From NCBI RefSeq assembly GCF_010093025.1, contig NZ_CP048114.1, positions 930,001 to 994,000 of the forward strand: a stretch of 64,000 nucleotides of DNA, given 5' to 3'. The notes beneath the pieces are model-generated. The model searched no databases. It saw only the letters and a list, made by a program, of their open reading frames with translations, and had not been told where the DNA came from. Position numbers and translations under genes: made by a program. Source of the stretch: Edaphobacter sp. 12200R-103. GTDB taxonomy: Bacteria; Acidobacteriota; Terriglobia; Terriglobales; Acidobacteriaceae. Positions 23,609 through 32,108 of the stretch are shown here, piece after piece (the stretch's first letter is position 1; each line of letters starts with the position of its first letter).

Positions 23609-24736
23609 TTAGCTTGAGATTACTTGTGAGGCAACAGCAGCCGGCTGGGTTACACGTGTGAGCCTAGCCGTCACACGCATCGCACCGGGCCAAATCCTCA
23701 AGCAGAACGGCAATACAGCACGCGCAAGTGCATTGCTCAATCCATTCGCAGCAATCTCGGCAAGGCGCATTTGAGGCAACATTGCGGAGCGCAGTTTTGG
23801 CTGAAAGACCGGCGCAGGCTCCGCTGCAAGATAGGCGGCTGCAGCGCTCCGGGCAGTATGAAGCGCGATGGATATGCCATCGCCTGTAAACGAGGGGATG
23901 ACGGCCGCCTGATCGCCGATGCAGTAGAGTCCATCCTCTGTTGTACGGCGAATATAACCGTATGGGATATGAGTAACCGTGATCGGCTTGACAAGCAGGG
24001 GCTCCGCATCGGCAAGCCGCATCGCAAGGTGAGGACAGTCCTGTTGCATATTCGCAATAAGATTCTCCCAGCGAAGAGCAGAGCGCGCGAAATACCGCTG
24101 TTGCACCACACAGCAGAAATTCGCAATGCCGCCTTCTACGGGTTGAATCCCGCCGTATCCTCCCGAATAGAGCGTTAGCTCGGATGCCTCCCCCAGGTCG
24201 GCGATCTGAGCTGCAGATAGCCTGTAATACATCTTGAAGGCAACCCACCGATGAGGATCCTTCGGGCGTGTATGGCCGCGGAGATCATGCTTGCCCGTGG
24301 CGAGGAAGACTGTAGGGGCCTCATGAACGCTGCCGTCATCGAGCGTAGCCTGCCAGCTGCCGGTCGTACGGCTGAGCGACTGCACGCTGCGCCCGCACTT
24401 TACGCGGACTCCCGCGGCGACGGCCTCGGCAATGAGCGATGTATCAAGTGCTTTGCGCGTGAGTGAGGCTGCGGGAAAAGGCAACGGAGCTTCCGCAGCA
24501 CGCCTGGCTGCGGCAAGACGAACGTACTCGATGGGCACTGCGCCGAGCGAAGTCACGTTGATGCCAAGAGCGCGCAAGTCATCGAGCGCCTCGCCGCTCA
24601 AGAATTCTCCACATACCTTATGGCGTGGAGTGGGCTCTCGTTCGACCAGTGTGACTCTTCGTCCTCTGCGAGCAAGTGCGATCGAAGCGGCGCAGCCTGC
24701 TACTCCGCCACCAACTACTAAAACTTCGTCTTGCAA
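23609..24736 (-). CDS. FAD-dependent oxidoreductase (geranylgeranyl-reductase-like)
   Basis: 375 aa. The FAD Rossmann motif VVGGGVAGCAASIALARRG begins within the first residues. VCGEFLSGEALDDL is the typical second block of geranylgeranyl reductase/halogenase-like flavoproteins, and CIGDQAAVIPSFTGDGISI is the conserved C-terminal GD motif. The open frame extends to 24877, but a TTG at 24736 preceded by TAGGAG gives a start directly before the FAD strand. An ATG at 24787 is the alternative. Such enzymes hydroxylate or reduce polyketide or isoprenoid substrates. With the methyltransferase and type III PKS upstream on the same strand, it recalls the PKS-methyltransferase-flavoprotein sets that make alkylresorcinol-derived quinones. 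Confidence 0.8.
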   Translation of the reverse strand: MQDEVLVVGGGVAGCAASIALARRGRRVTLVEREPTPRHKVCGEFLSGEALDDLRALGINVTSLGAVPIEYVRLAAARRAAEAPLPFPAASLTRKALDTSLIAEAVAAGVRVKCGRSVQSLSRTTGSWQATLDDGSVHEAPTVFLATGKHDLRGHTRPKDPHRWVAFKMYYRLSAAQIADLGEASELTLYSGGYGGIQPVEGGIANFCCVVQQRYFARSALRWENLIANMQQDCPHLAMRLADAEPLLVKPITVTHIPYGYIRRTTEDGLYCIGDQAAVIPSFTGDGISIALHTARSAAAAYLAAEPAPVFQPKLRSAMLPQMRLAEIAANGLSNALARAVLPFCLRIWPGAMRVTARLTRVTQPAAVASQVISS

Positions 24737-24910
24737 AGCATTGCTCCTAATTCGCTGGATGTTGAACCAGCTTGTGAGGGTTCTCATGCTTCTAGTAGAC
24801 GTCTCAAAAGCAGCTTGGCGGATCATCCTGAACAAATCGTCATTTTGGAGTCGGCAAGGTGAACATCCATTGGGCATATCAGAAAGCTAAACTCTGAAAC
24901 GGGGCCCTTG

Positions 24911-25690
24911 ATGGAGCGAATCCATTTCGTTGTAGCTGTTTTGCTGGCGATGTCTTTGGGAGCTTCAGCGCCGGCAGAACAAGTTCTTGTGAGACATGTC
25001 CAACGGCCGATGCACCGGTTTATGGTGGCCCGCTCCGAGGATGGAAAAATCATTGCCAATGGCGAGTTTTCACAAGTTGTGAAAGGCGATGAAGTAACCA
25101 TGCGTCTAATCTATCGCTTTGTCGATGGATCGATTGATGACGAGACGACGACATACACGCAACAGGGCAAGTTCCGGTTAGTGAGCAACCATCACATACA
25201 AAAAGGACCGTTCTTCACAAAGCCCATCGACTTTACGGTAGAAGCCGCTACCGGCATAGCGACCAGCCGGACAACAGACAAGAATGGAAAAATACACATC
25301 GAGAGCAAGCACTTGAACCTGCCGGACGACCTGGCAAATGGCTTCGTTGGGACACTGCTGCTGAACGTGCCACACAATACCACGCCGTTTCGGGTGGGGA
25401 TGCTGGCGCCCGTCGGTGGCGGGCGGTTGATTCGGCTCCTGATCTGGCCGGAAGAAGAGCAGACGGTTCATTTGGCGGGACAGGCTTTTAAGGCGACCGT
25501 GTTTCGTATTCATCCGGAGTTAGGCGGGATCGTGAGCGTTATTGCGCGGCTGCTCGGACTTCAACCGAAAGATGTGATGGTATGGGTGCTTGAAGGTGAG
25601 GAGCCTGCGGTGGCTGTAGTTGTTGGGCAGCTCGGTGGTTACGGGCCTGTAGTCAGTTCGGACCTGGTTGGTGCTAGTTTCGAAAAATAG
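24911..25690 (+). CDS. Exported protein of unknown function
   Basis: 259 aa from the ATG at 24911, with a signal peptide (MERIHFVVAVLLAMSLGASA, then PAEQ). The body is beta-rich (FMVARSEDGKIIANGEFSQV, TMRLIYRFVDGSIDDETTTY) and resembles secreted or periplasmic DUF3108-like proteins in layout, but I cannot assign a family. It is the only plus-strand gene inside the PKS locus and is divergent from the flavoprotein gene. The ribosome site is weak (GGGGC). Confidence 0.6.
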   Translation: MERIHFVVAVLLAMSLGASAPAEQVLVRHVQRPMHRFMVARSEDGKIIANGEFSQVVKGDEVTMRLIYRFVDGSIDDETTTYTQQGKFRLVSNHHIQKGPFFTKPIDFTVEAATGIATSRTTDKNGKIHIESKHLNLPDDLANGFVGTLLLNVPHNTTPFRVGMLAPVGGGRLIRLLIWPEEEQTVHLAGQAFKATVFRIHPELGGIVSVIARLLGLQPKDVMVWVLEGEEPAVAVVVGQLGGYGPVVSSDLVGASFEK

Positions 25691-25740
25691 GAGGTTCCGC
25701 GAATCCGTATCGCAATGGGATCACCCATGCTTATGATGAT

Positions 25741-26376
25741 TCAGTCATGACGGGTAGTGAGTTCACGCCAGTTGAGGCCAAGGTCGACCAAAACAATGGA
25801 AGCCAGAGTAAAGGCTATGACACCGACCGCTGCCAGCACGTCGCCAAGATGGCTCCAGTAAGCGGGCACAAGATTGAGAACGCGGCTGGAGACGAAGGTA
25901 AATGTGACCGCATAAGACCGGGCCATCCATTGGCGGTGCACTGTAATTTGCCGATTGCGTGCGGTGATGAAGGCGGCTGTTGTGCACACCATCCAGGCAG
26001 CGGCTTGCATCGAGGTTCCGGGAAGACCCGGCCGACCGGCTGCAAGAGCGATTCCAGTGAAGGAACCAACAAAGACGGAGATGACATAGATATAGCCGAA
26101 GATGCGATGAAGGCGTAGGTAACGCCGGCGAACACGTGAAGAGAAATTGATCGGGCCGATCACAAGAGCGAGGATTCCGGCGAGTGTATGTGGGATGAGG
26201 AGATGGCGGTCTGCTATAACCTGCAAACGGTAGGCATGGTACATCGGATAGTCAGTGATGAGGAGCAGCTCCGAAGTAATAAAGACAAAGATCGTTGTGA
26301 GAGCAAGCGAGGCCCAGAGAATAACCTTAAATCTGGAACCGCCGGAGGTTGGCGTTATCAGAGTAGAAGTTGACAT
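25741..26376 (-). CDS. DUF2306 membrane protein
   Basis: 211 aa with about six membrane helices and the family's histidine motifs (HTLAGILALVIGPINF, LHRIFGYIYVISV, VHRQWMARSYAVTF). The conserved histidines lie at helix ends, in a pattern similar to cytochrome b-type proteins, but the function of DUF2306 is unknown. It sits between the methyltransferase and the flavoprotein on the same strand, 104 bp after the methyltransferase, so it may belong to the same transcript. Confidence 0.78.
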   Translation of the reverse strand: MSTSTLITPTSGGSRFKVILWASLALTTIFVFITSELLLITDYPMYHAYRLQVIADRHLLIPHTLAGILALVIGPINFSSRVRRRYLRLHRIFGYIYVISVFVGSFTGIALAAGRPGLPGTSMQAAAWMVCTTAAFITARNRQITVHRQWMARSYAVTFTFVSSRVLNLVPAYWSHLGDVLAAVGVIAFTLASIVLVDLGLNWRELTTRHD

Positions 26377-26480
26377 GATTCGCCTTTCAGAGGGTTAAAC
26401 GAGTGAAGGCGCTGCGCGACTGGCGGAGGCGATGGGCTTCGCGGCCCTGACGCTATCGTGACGTTGCAGCATCCCCGATC

Positions 26481-27194
26481 TCACTTCCACCGTCCGACAC
26501 ACAGCCGTCCCGGCCGCCACTGCTCCAGTGTCACCACCTCTTGCGGGACCTCAGCCGCAGCCAGCAGACGTATCCAATCCTCTTTGCGGAAGGCACGCCG
26601 GAACGACACCGGCCCATCGTGCCGCACAAGCCAGTGCCACCGCACCCACCCAAACATCCGGCTACTCCACTTTGACCGCTCTAAATCATTGATAAACCAA
26701 CCTACCTGTACGTTCGCTTCCATCCATCTCAGCAGCGCGACGATCTCCTCGTCCTCCAAATGATGCGCCACCAGCGAACTAACGACGATATGCAACGGCT
26801 TCTCCGGTCGGTACACCATAGCATCACCGGTCACCCATGTGATTTCGAGATCCTTCGGCGTGGATTCTACTGCTGCACGCGCAGCATAAGGATTCAAGTC
26901 GACCCCTGTTAGCTGTACAGCAATGCCCCGTCTCCGTGCCCAGGCAGCGATCTTTCGGAGAAAATCGCCGCCACCACTGCCTACATCGACGATGTGTAAT
27001 GGATCATGTGATTTATGTGGTAATTGTTTCAGCCAAGCCAGCGTCGGTCGATAGCCTAACAGCCAGCGGTTGACCGTTTCCAGACTGCGCATGCAGTCGC
27101 GGAAGTCCTCGTAACTACAGTCACCATCCATCAACTCCGGTAACTCGCGCGGAGAGACCCTGCACCTGAAATCAACCTCTGCACTAGACCGCAT
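26481..27194 (-). CDS. SAM-dependent methyltransferase of the type III PKS locus
   Basis: 237 aa class I methyltransferase. The SAM-binding motif I is IVDVGSGGGDFLRKIA; the acidic residue that binds the ribose is in LTGVDLNPYA. Its start overlaps the polyketide synthase stop (27184-27194), so translation is coupled. In SrsABC-type loci the equivalent enzyme methylates the resorcinol or pyrone product. The C-terminus (VSFRRAFRKEDWIRLLAAA) is typical of methyltransferases clustered with such synthases. Confidence 0.85.
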   Translation of the reverse strand: MRSSAEVDFRCRVSPRELPELMDGDCSYEDFRDCMRSLETVNRWLLGYRPTLAWLKQLPHKSHDPLHIVDVGSGGGDFLRKIAAWARRRGIAVQLTGVDLNPYAARAAVESTPKDLEITWVTGDAMVYRPEKPLHIVVSSLVAHHLEDEEIVALLRWMEANVQVGWFINDLERSKWSSRMFGWVRWHWLVRHDGPVSFRRAFRKEDWIRLLAAAEVPQEVVTLEQWRPGRLCVGRWK

Positions 27195-28245
27195 GGAATC
27201 GCATCGTCTCCGCTGTCAATCCCGGTCCAAACGCCATCGCGCATCCGCGCTGCCCTGGCCGCGCATGCTGCATTATTCTCTGCAGCACAAACATCACCGT
27301 TGCCGATGACATATTTCCGAAAGCTGATAGCACCTCGCGCGAAGCAGCCAACGCATCAGCCGGTAATTCCAATCCTCTCTCCACCGCATCCAGAATCGAC
27401 CGCCCTCCGGGATGAACCGCCCACAGGTCGATGCCATCACGCTCGTCCTTCAATTCGCCCCCATGTAACGAACGGCTCAGATCCAACGGAACCTTCCCCG
27501 AGAGAAACATGTCGAATCCTAGGTCACCGATCTTCCAGGTGATCAGTCCCTTCGTTTCGGGCACCGTCACTGCCTTGAAGCTGTCCAGTGCAAAACCTTG
27601 CTCGCGTGCAGAAATTAAGCTCGCCGCCGCGCCATCGGCAAAGATGAGGAAGGAAAGCATCTGGTCGAGCTCCTGTGTCTCCTGGAAGTGCAACGTGCAA
27701 AGCTCCAGGTTGACCATCAAGACACCCGCCTTTGGATCTGAGCGCACAATATGCCTCGCCAGCTTCAACGCATTGATCGCGGCATAACATCCCATGAATC
27801 CAACCATGGTACGCTCCACATCCGCGGAAAGTCCGAGATGATCAACGATCTCAAAGTCCAGCCCTGGCGCATAGAACCCTGTACAACAGGTCACCAGCAC
27901 ATGTGTAATACCGGAACGTTCGTCCTCACTCAACGCAAGCTGGTTCACGACCTTCTTCATCAATCTCGGAGCGTTCTGCTCAAACATCTCCATACGCCGC
28001 GCTGTGTTGGGAAAATTACCTGTCCTGTAAAACTCATGCGCATAATGCGACGAAATTTGGCCAGAATCATTCCTCGGATCGAGGAATGAATAGCGATGCA
28101 CAATGTCAGCACGGCTCGCCATGCGGCGGAAGATCGTGCTCAGCCTCGGGTCGGTAAGCATCTTTTCGGCGAAGACAACGAAAGTGTCATGCACATCGTA
28201 TTTTGGTACGGCAGTAGCGATGCGGTTCAGGAATGCCGTGGTCAT
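27184..28245 (-). CDS. Type III polyketide synthase (chalcone/stilbene synthase-like)
   Basis: 353 aa from the ATG at 28245 (AAGGA upstream), which matches the usual 350-390 residue length. The open frame continues 78 codons further upstream, but that part has no family character. The catalytic triad is visible: Cys153 in VGFMGCYAAIN, His in WAVHPGGRSILDA and Asn in FGNMSSATVMF. It condenses acyl-CoA starters with malonyl-CoA to alkylpyrones or alkylresorcinols in the cytoplasm. It is the first gene of a minus-strand set with the methyltransferase and, further on, the DUF2306 and flavoprotein genes. Confidence 0.92.
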   Translation of the reverse strand: MTTAFLNRIATAVPKYDVHDTFVVFAEKMLTDPRLSTIFRRMASRADIVHRYSFLDPRNDSGQISSHYAHEFYRTGNFPNTARRMEMFEQNAPRLMKKVVNQLALSEDERSGITHVLVTCCTGFYAPGLDFEIVDHLGLSADVERTMVGFMGCYAAINALKLARHIVRSDPKAGVLMVNLELCTLHFQETQELDQMLSFLIFADGAAASLISAREQGFALDSFKAVTVPETKGLITWKIGDLGFDMFLSGKVPLDLSRSLHGGELKDERDGIDLWAVHPGGRSILDAVERGLELPADALAASREVLSAFGNMSSATVMFVLQRIMQHARPGQRGCAMAFGPGLTAETMRFHAV

Positions 28246-28574
28246 GTGCAATAGGTCCTTAGCCCGGATGGTGAAGATTAATGTCGCGTCTGCCCTGGAA
28301 AAACTGAACCACGAAGAGGCGACGATCCGGCGATGGTCGGCTACCTGAGAGAACAGGCTCCATATTCTAAACACAACGGTTACTTGTTTTGAGACGAGAT
28401 CTCTGTCCTTTTGATAGCACTTTGCAGGAAGGGAATAGGATGACGATTTGTTCATCCACACAGCTGAATCCTCCTGCATGCTAAGTTGCAGATCGGACCA
28501 CGCGAGACTGATCTCTTATCTGAGGCTAAGTAAGTCCGCGATTTCGGTATCGAGGGATAACGTTTGAGGGGAAT
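28246..28574. other. Upstream region of the polyketide synthase gene
   Basis: The PKS frame happens to stay open to 28479 on the minus strand, but the residues are unlike the family and the normal N-terminus starts at 28245. I see no other gene; the PKS promoter should lie here. Confidence 0.4.
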
Positions 28575-28802
28575 TTTGCATCAATGGCATCTGCAGCGGC
28601 ACTGAAACCATCCACCAGTTGCACAATCGCGTTGGTGTCTTATTTGCTCCAATCGTTCTGTTTTTTGCAATCACTGGAGGTTTGCAGATGTTCGGTTTGC
28701 ATAAGAGTTCAAGAGGGGGTTCTTACAATCCTCCAGCCTTGCTCATGCACCTTTTCTCAATTACATAAGAAAGGCACACTTCATCTCCTTCTCCTTTTTT
28801 AG
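28575..28802 (+). pseudogene. Remnant of a PepSY-associated membrane protein
   Basis: In frame from about 28580: IHQLHNRVGVLFAPIVLFFA, then ITGGLQMFGLHKSSRGGSYN and PPALLMHLFS, followed after a shift by QLHKKGTLHLLLLF. The pattern (helix after a histidine motif, GGLQ, then a HKK segment) resembles PepSY-associated transmembrane proteins. It has no start, a stop at the frameshift, and nothing after about 28800. A 72-codon open frame in another register at 28584-28802 is an artefact of this decay. Confidence 0.45.
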
Positions 28803-28860
28803 AACTGCGGTTGCATCAGAAACACTAGATATGACTCAATTGTCATTTGACATTTGCCTG

Positions 28861-28880
28861 AACCCCTAACAACAGGGGTT
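28861..28880. promoter_or_regulatory. Perfect 7-bp inverted repeat before the response-regulator gene
   Basis: AACCCCT-AACAAC-AGGGGTT, 20 bp upstream of the ATG at 28901. TTGACA (28847-28852) precedes it, and TACGAT (28890-28895) is a -10-like hexamer just before the ATG. No ribosome site is visible, so a leaderless transcript with an operator between -35 and -10 is possible. Confidence 0.4.
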
Positions 28881-28900
28881 TACATGTCATACGATGATGT

Positions 28901-29578
28901 ATGCGCCTTCTGCTGGTTGAGGACGAACGGGAGATTCAAAGCTTCATTCAGGAAAACCTGATTACTGCCGGATATCTCGTTGATACGGCTGATGATGCAG
29001 AAACAGCGTCGCGACTCAGCCGAACGTATAGCTATCAGGGGATGATCGTAGATCTCGGCCTTCCCGATCAGGATGGAATTGATCTCATTCTTCAATTACG
29101 TCGTTCGGGTATCCGCGTTCCGGTTCTCATCCTTTCCGCACGACGCTCCGTTGATGATCGTGTCAAAGGCTTGGAACTCGGTGGTGACGATTACCTTACC
29201 AAGCCCTTCGCGGTTGCTGAATTACTGGCCAGAATGAGGAACTTATTGCGGCGTAATATGTCTTCCGGCGAAGACCTGACACGCTTGCGGGTAGGCGACC
29301 TCGATCTGGACATTCTCGCGCGAAGAGCAAGCAGGGCAGGAGAAGTGTTAAACCTGAGCCCTCAAGAATTCTCCTTACTCGAGTGCCTGTGCCGCAATGC
29401 CGGACGAACCGTGACCCGTTCTATGCTTCTCACAGAGGTGTGGGGCACACGCTTTCAACCGGACACGAACGTTGTTGATGTGCATATCTACCGACTACGC
29501 GGCAAGATTGACTCGCCTGGGCGAGAGCCAATGATCAAAACGCTGAGGGGAATCGGATATGTCCTCGCGAAGCCTTGA
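28901..29578 (+). CDS. OmpR/PhoB-family response regulator
   Basis: 225 aa. Receiver (1-115; MRLLLVEDE, phospho-acceptor in MIVDLGLPDQDG, Lys in YLTKPFAV) and a winged-helix DNA-binding domain (about 128-223; LNLSPQEFSLLECL, VDVHIYRLRGKID). It is of the CusR/CzcR/QseB class in length and layout. Its 3' end overlaps the kinase gene by 20 bp. The metal-efflux operon begins 2.5 kb downstream, so metal control is plausible but not shown. Confidence 0.92.
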   Translation: MRLLLVEDEREIQSFIQENLITAGYLVDTADDAETASRLSRTYSYQGMIVDLGLPDQDGIDLILQLRRSGIRVPVLILSARRSVDDRVKGLELGGDDYLTKPFAVAELLARMRNLLRRNMSSGEDLTRLRVGDLDLDILARRASRAGEVLNLSPQEFSLLECLCRNAGRTVTRSMLLTEVWGTRFQPDTNVVDVHIYRLRGKIDSPGREPMIKTLRGIGYVLAKP

Positions 29579-31019
29579 TCCCATCAGTCGAAGTGCTGCC
29601 TGGCGCATTTCGCTATGGGCAACGCTCGCCTTTGCCGCTGGTACGCTCTTCGTGTTTGCGGTCTTGCACCGCTTCGTAGCGAACGATATACGACGACGAA
29701 GCGATGCGTGGCTATCGGGGGAAGTGGAGGTTTTGGGTGATGTCGCGGCGCGGACCCCCAAAGATCGACTTTACAGCCGCGTGGTCAGCGAAGTTGCCGA
29801 ACTCGCGAGCCGTGAGGTTCCTGACAGGCAGATCCCTAAGAAGAGTGAGAACGATTCTGTATTCTTCCTTCAGGCGGATACGGATGGTCCTCCAAAACTA
29901 TGGGTTGGTGCTGGCGATGGCGCGGCAACGCTGGCTGCAATTCGCGCAGCTAAGGTCTTTAAAGACGTTCCACGCGATGTGAAGGTGGAGGATGGACATG
30001 TGCCGTTCCGCGTGGCCGCTGTTCGCATCGAAGACGGCAGTTACATCTACCTCGGCCTTTCTGAACAAGATCAATTGCGGGTCCTCAGGACCTTGAGAGC
30101 CAGATTCATCGCAATCTGGCTCATGATCGTTCTTCTAGGTTTCGTGGTCGTATTCTATGCAACCTGGAAAATGCTCAGGTATGTACGAGAGATCACTGGG
30201 ACAGCTTCCCGGATCGGCCAAACTGATCTGAGTAGTCGGGTTCCAGACAGTGGTCGGATGGATGAGGTTGGACAACTTGCCCGAACGCTGAACCATATGC
30301 TCGACAGAATCCAGAATACGGTTCGCCAACTCCATACCATCACCGACTCTCTTGCGCACGACCTACGTAGTCCTCTGACTGCGATTCGAGGCAAGCTCGA
30401 AACAGTTCTCACGACTGACTTGAGTGCCGACCAAGCTGAATCGATTGTGTCGGCGATCGATGAACTTGATCGACTTACTGAATTCCTGAATACCTCACTC
30501 GATGTTGCCGAAGCAAAAGCAGACGCTCTGAGGCTCTCGCGCACATCAATCGATCTGGACGAACTTGTCCGCGATATGCTGGATCTCTATGAGCCCTCGA
30601 TGAGCGAAAAAGGACTCAAAGTACAGATTCATAGTGCGGGAGAGTGCCGTATCTCTGCAGATCCGGCGCTCCTTCATCGAGTTGTTGGAAATCTTCTTGA
30701 GAACGAGGTCAAGCATCTGCCGGCGAGTTGTACGGTTCGGATTCAGCTGTGCGTTTTGGATGAATCAGTTCATCTCGTACTCGAAGATGACGGTCCCGGC
30801 TTTGATGATGTGTTGAAACGTGACCTGTTTCAACAACGAATAAGAGGACGAGAGTCACGGGGGCATGGCCTTGGCCTGGCGTTTGTCCAGGCAGTAGTCC
30901 GCGTTCATGGCGGCACCGTGGTGGCCGAGAATCGGCCCGAAGGAGGAGCACGTTTGCGTGTGATCCTGCCGCACAATGGTTCATTAACTCTCGCGGAAGA
31001 GGGGCTGAGCTTGACGTGA
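29559..31019 (+). CDS. Membrane sensor histidine kinase (HAMP type)
   Basis: 486 aa. Two membrane helices (about 14-38 and 186-207) enclose a periplasmic domain of about 145 residues. A HAMP linker (TASRIGQTDLSSRVPD), a HisKA domain (phospho-acceptor in DSLAHDLRSPLTAIRGKL) and a HATPase_c domain (NLLENEVKHLP, EDDGPGF, GHGLGLAFV) follow. In the N-box the usual Asn-Ala reads NEVKH. The partner is the upstream regulator, with which it overlaps by 20 bp. The layout matches CusS/CzcS-like kinases, but the periplasmic domain shows no obvious metal-binding motif. Confidence 0.9.
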   Translation: MSSRSLDPISRSAAWRISLWATLAFAAGTLFVFAVLHRFVANDIRRRSDAWLSGEVEVLGDVAARTPKDRLYSRVVSEVAELASREVPDRQIPKKSENDSVFFLQADTDGPPKLWVGAGDGAATLAAIRAAKVFKDVPRDVKVEDGHVPFRVAAVRIEDGSYIYLGLSEQDQLRVLRTLRARFIAIWLMIVLLGFVVVFYATWKMLRYVREITGTASRIGQTDLSSRVPDSGRMDEVGQLARTLNHMLDRIQNTVRQLHTITDSLAHDLRSPLTAIRGKLETVLTTDLSADQAESIVSAIDELDRLTEFLNTSLDVAEAKADALRLSRTSIDLDELVRDMLDLYEPSMSEKGLKVQIHSAGECRISADPALLHRVVGNLLENEVKHLPASCTVRIQLCVLDESVHLVLEDDGPGFDDVLKRDLFQQRIRGRESRGHGLGLAFVQAVVRVHGGTVVAENRPEGGARLRVILPHNGSLTLAEEGLSLT

Positions 31020-31051
31020 GAGAACTCTCAGCCTTTGAATACACTCTAAAG

Positions 31052-31320
31052 CTAGTGAACTGTTGGTTCAGTAGGTAGCCCGAGTACTGAATGGAGTTCG
31101 ATGCGTGCCGCATCGAGATCGCGTTGAAAACGTGGAGTAGCCATCATATAACCAAAGACCAAATAGGCCGTGCGACAGCTTGCTTCGATCTCACTATGAA
31201 GAGGAACATCGCAGGCCATCCTTTGAAAGGCGTAGTCGTTCGCACGGACAAGGATCGCGTCCTTCTTCTCGGGAGTAGCTGAATAAATGTGAGCGCTTCG
31301 AGGTAGTCGGTGAATAAATG
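31052..31320 (-). pseudogene. C-terminal remnant of an unrecognised gene
   Basis: On the minus strand 31276 to 31052 is open and reads TPEKKDAILVRANDYAFQRM, ACDVPLHSEIEASCRTAYLV, FGYMMATPRFQRDLDAARIE and LHSVLGLPTEPTVH before TAG. It is amphipathic and helical. Upstream, in another frame, it continues as LFTDYLEALTFIQLL, so a frameshift lies near 31277. I do not recognise the family. No start codon or ribosome site is present for the open part. It is convergent with the kinase gene. Confidence 0.45.
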
Positions 31321-31584
31321 TCCACTCGGATGGGAATTGGGACGGGTGTCAGTTTGCAGATCGGGTGCAGGGTTGCGTCAACCTGAAACGGGCGTGGTTG
31401 TGCGAAAGCTGCTTTGATCTCGATCCCGACGAAGCTTCAGCAATCTGCCTTCAGTTGAGTTTCCGTGCCCCCTCTAACCGCTTCGATGTGGTGCGGTACA
31501 TGCCGAGCATATCGAAAGTAATTTATTTTTCCGTTGCGCGAATGCAATTGGGGCTTCGCGGGGAGAGGTATGTAAGATAATCAT
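31321..31584. other. Gap before the metal-efflux operon
   Basis: No gene is seen. Two imperfect copies of a 23-bp sequence, GTGCGACAGCTTGCTTCGATC (31174 onward) and GTGCGAAAGCTGCTTTGATC (31399 onward), flank the start of this gap. Promoter elements for the efflux operon should lie near 31500-31580. Confidence 0.35.
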
Positions 31585-31959
31585 GTGCGGTCCCTTGTCT
31601 CCATGCTGACGACCCTCATGCTGGCGCTCACATTTATGCAAGCGCCATTCGAGCATTTCCACGAGCACGAGGAGAACAACCACCATCCGCACACGGGAAT
31701 TCTGCATCTCCATCTTCTCCATCACCATCTGGCGAGTTCAAAGGCTATAGTCGCCGGTATCGACCCGGACGACGATGCCGTGTTTCAGAACTCCTATGTT
31801 GCTGTATCACGCGACGTGAGCATTCCAATCTTTCTCACGATCAGCGTCTACGACTTACCTCCTATCAAGACTTCGAAGCCCTATATTGATCGTGCGATCT
31901 CGGGCGGTCACGATCCTCCACTGAGACTCCGTACTGCCCCGCGCGCCCCTCCTGTATAG
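31585..31959 (+). CDS. Small exported histidine-rich protein
   Basis: 124 aa from GTG at 31585, or 118 aa from ATG at 31603. A hydrophobic signal segment (MLTTLMLALTFMQAP) is followed at once by a histidine cluster (FEHFHEHEENNHHPHTGILH, then LHLLHHHL), 11 His in about 30 residues. The C-terminal half is Pro/Arg-rich without a known domain. Such proteins often bind Zn, Cu, Co or Ni in the periplasm. It precedes the CzcCBA-like genes by 150 bp on the same strand, which supports a periplasmic metal-buffer role. The family is not recognised. Confidence 0.65.
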   Translation: MRSLVSMLTTLMLALTFMQAPFEHFHEHEENNHHPHTGILHLHLLHHHLASSKAIVAGIDPDDDAVFQNSYVAVSRDVSIPIFLTISVYDLPPIKTSKPYIDRAISGGHDPPLRLRTAPRAPPV

Positions 31960-32108
31960 TCCTGCCTCGCTGCCGCACGCGGTGCACAGGTTGCAATACC
32001 TGTGCCCACTTCGAGGAACGAAATCGCCGTACGTTTCTGAAGCATCCGTGGTGCCCGACCTTTCTTCCGTCATCCTGAACGGATTCAGCGAACTTCACGC
32101 AGGTCTTC

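Noticed and set aside
25182..25196. GTGAGCAACCATCAC inside the exported-protein gene
   Set aside because: The spacer is seven bases and it lies within a coding region.
28246..28479. 78-codon N-terminal extension of the type III PKS
   Set aside because: The residues do not resemble the family, and the ATG at 28245 gives the standard length.
31172..31421. Imperfect 23-bp direct repeat as an insertion-element footprint
   Set aside because: The two copies differ at several positions, and no transposase or inverted ends are seen.
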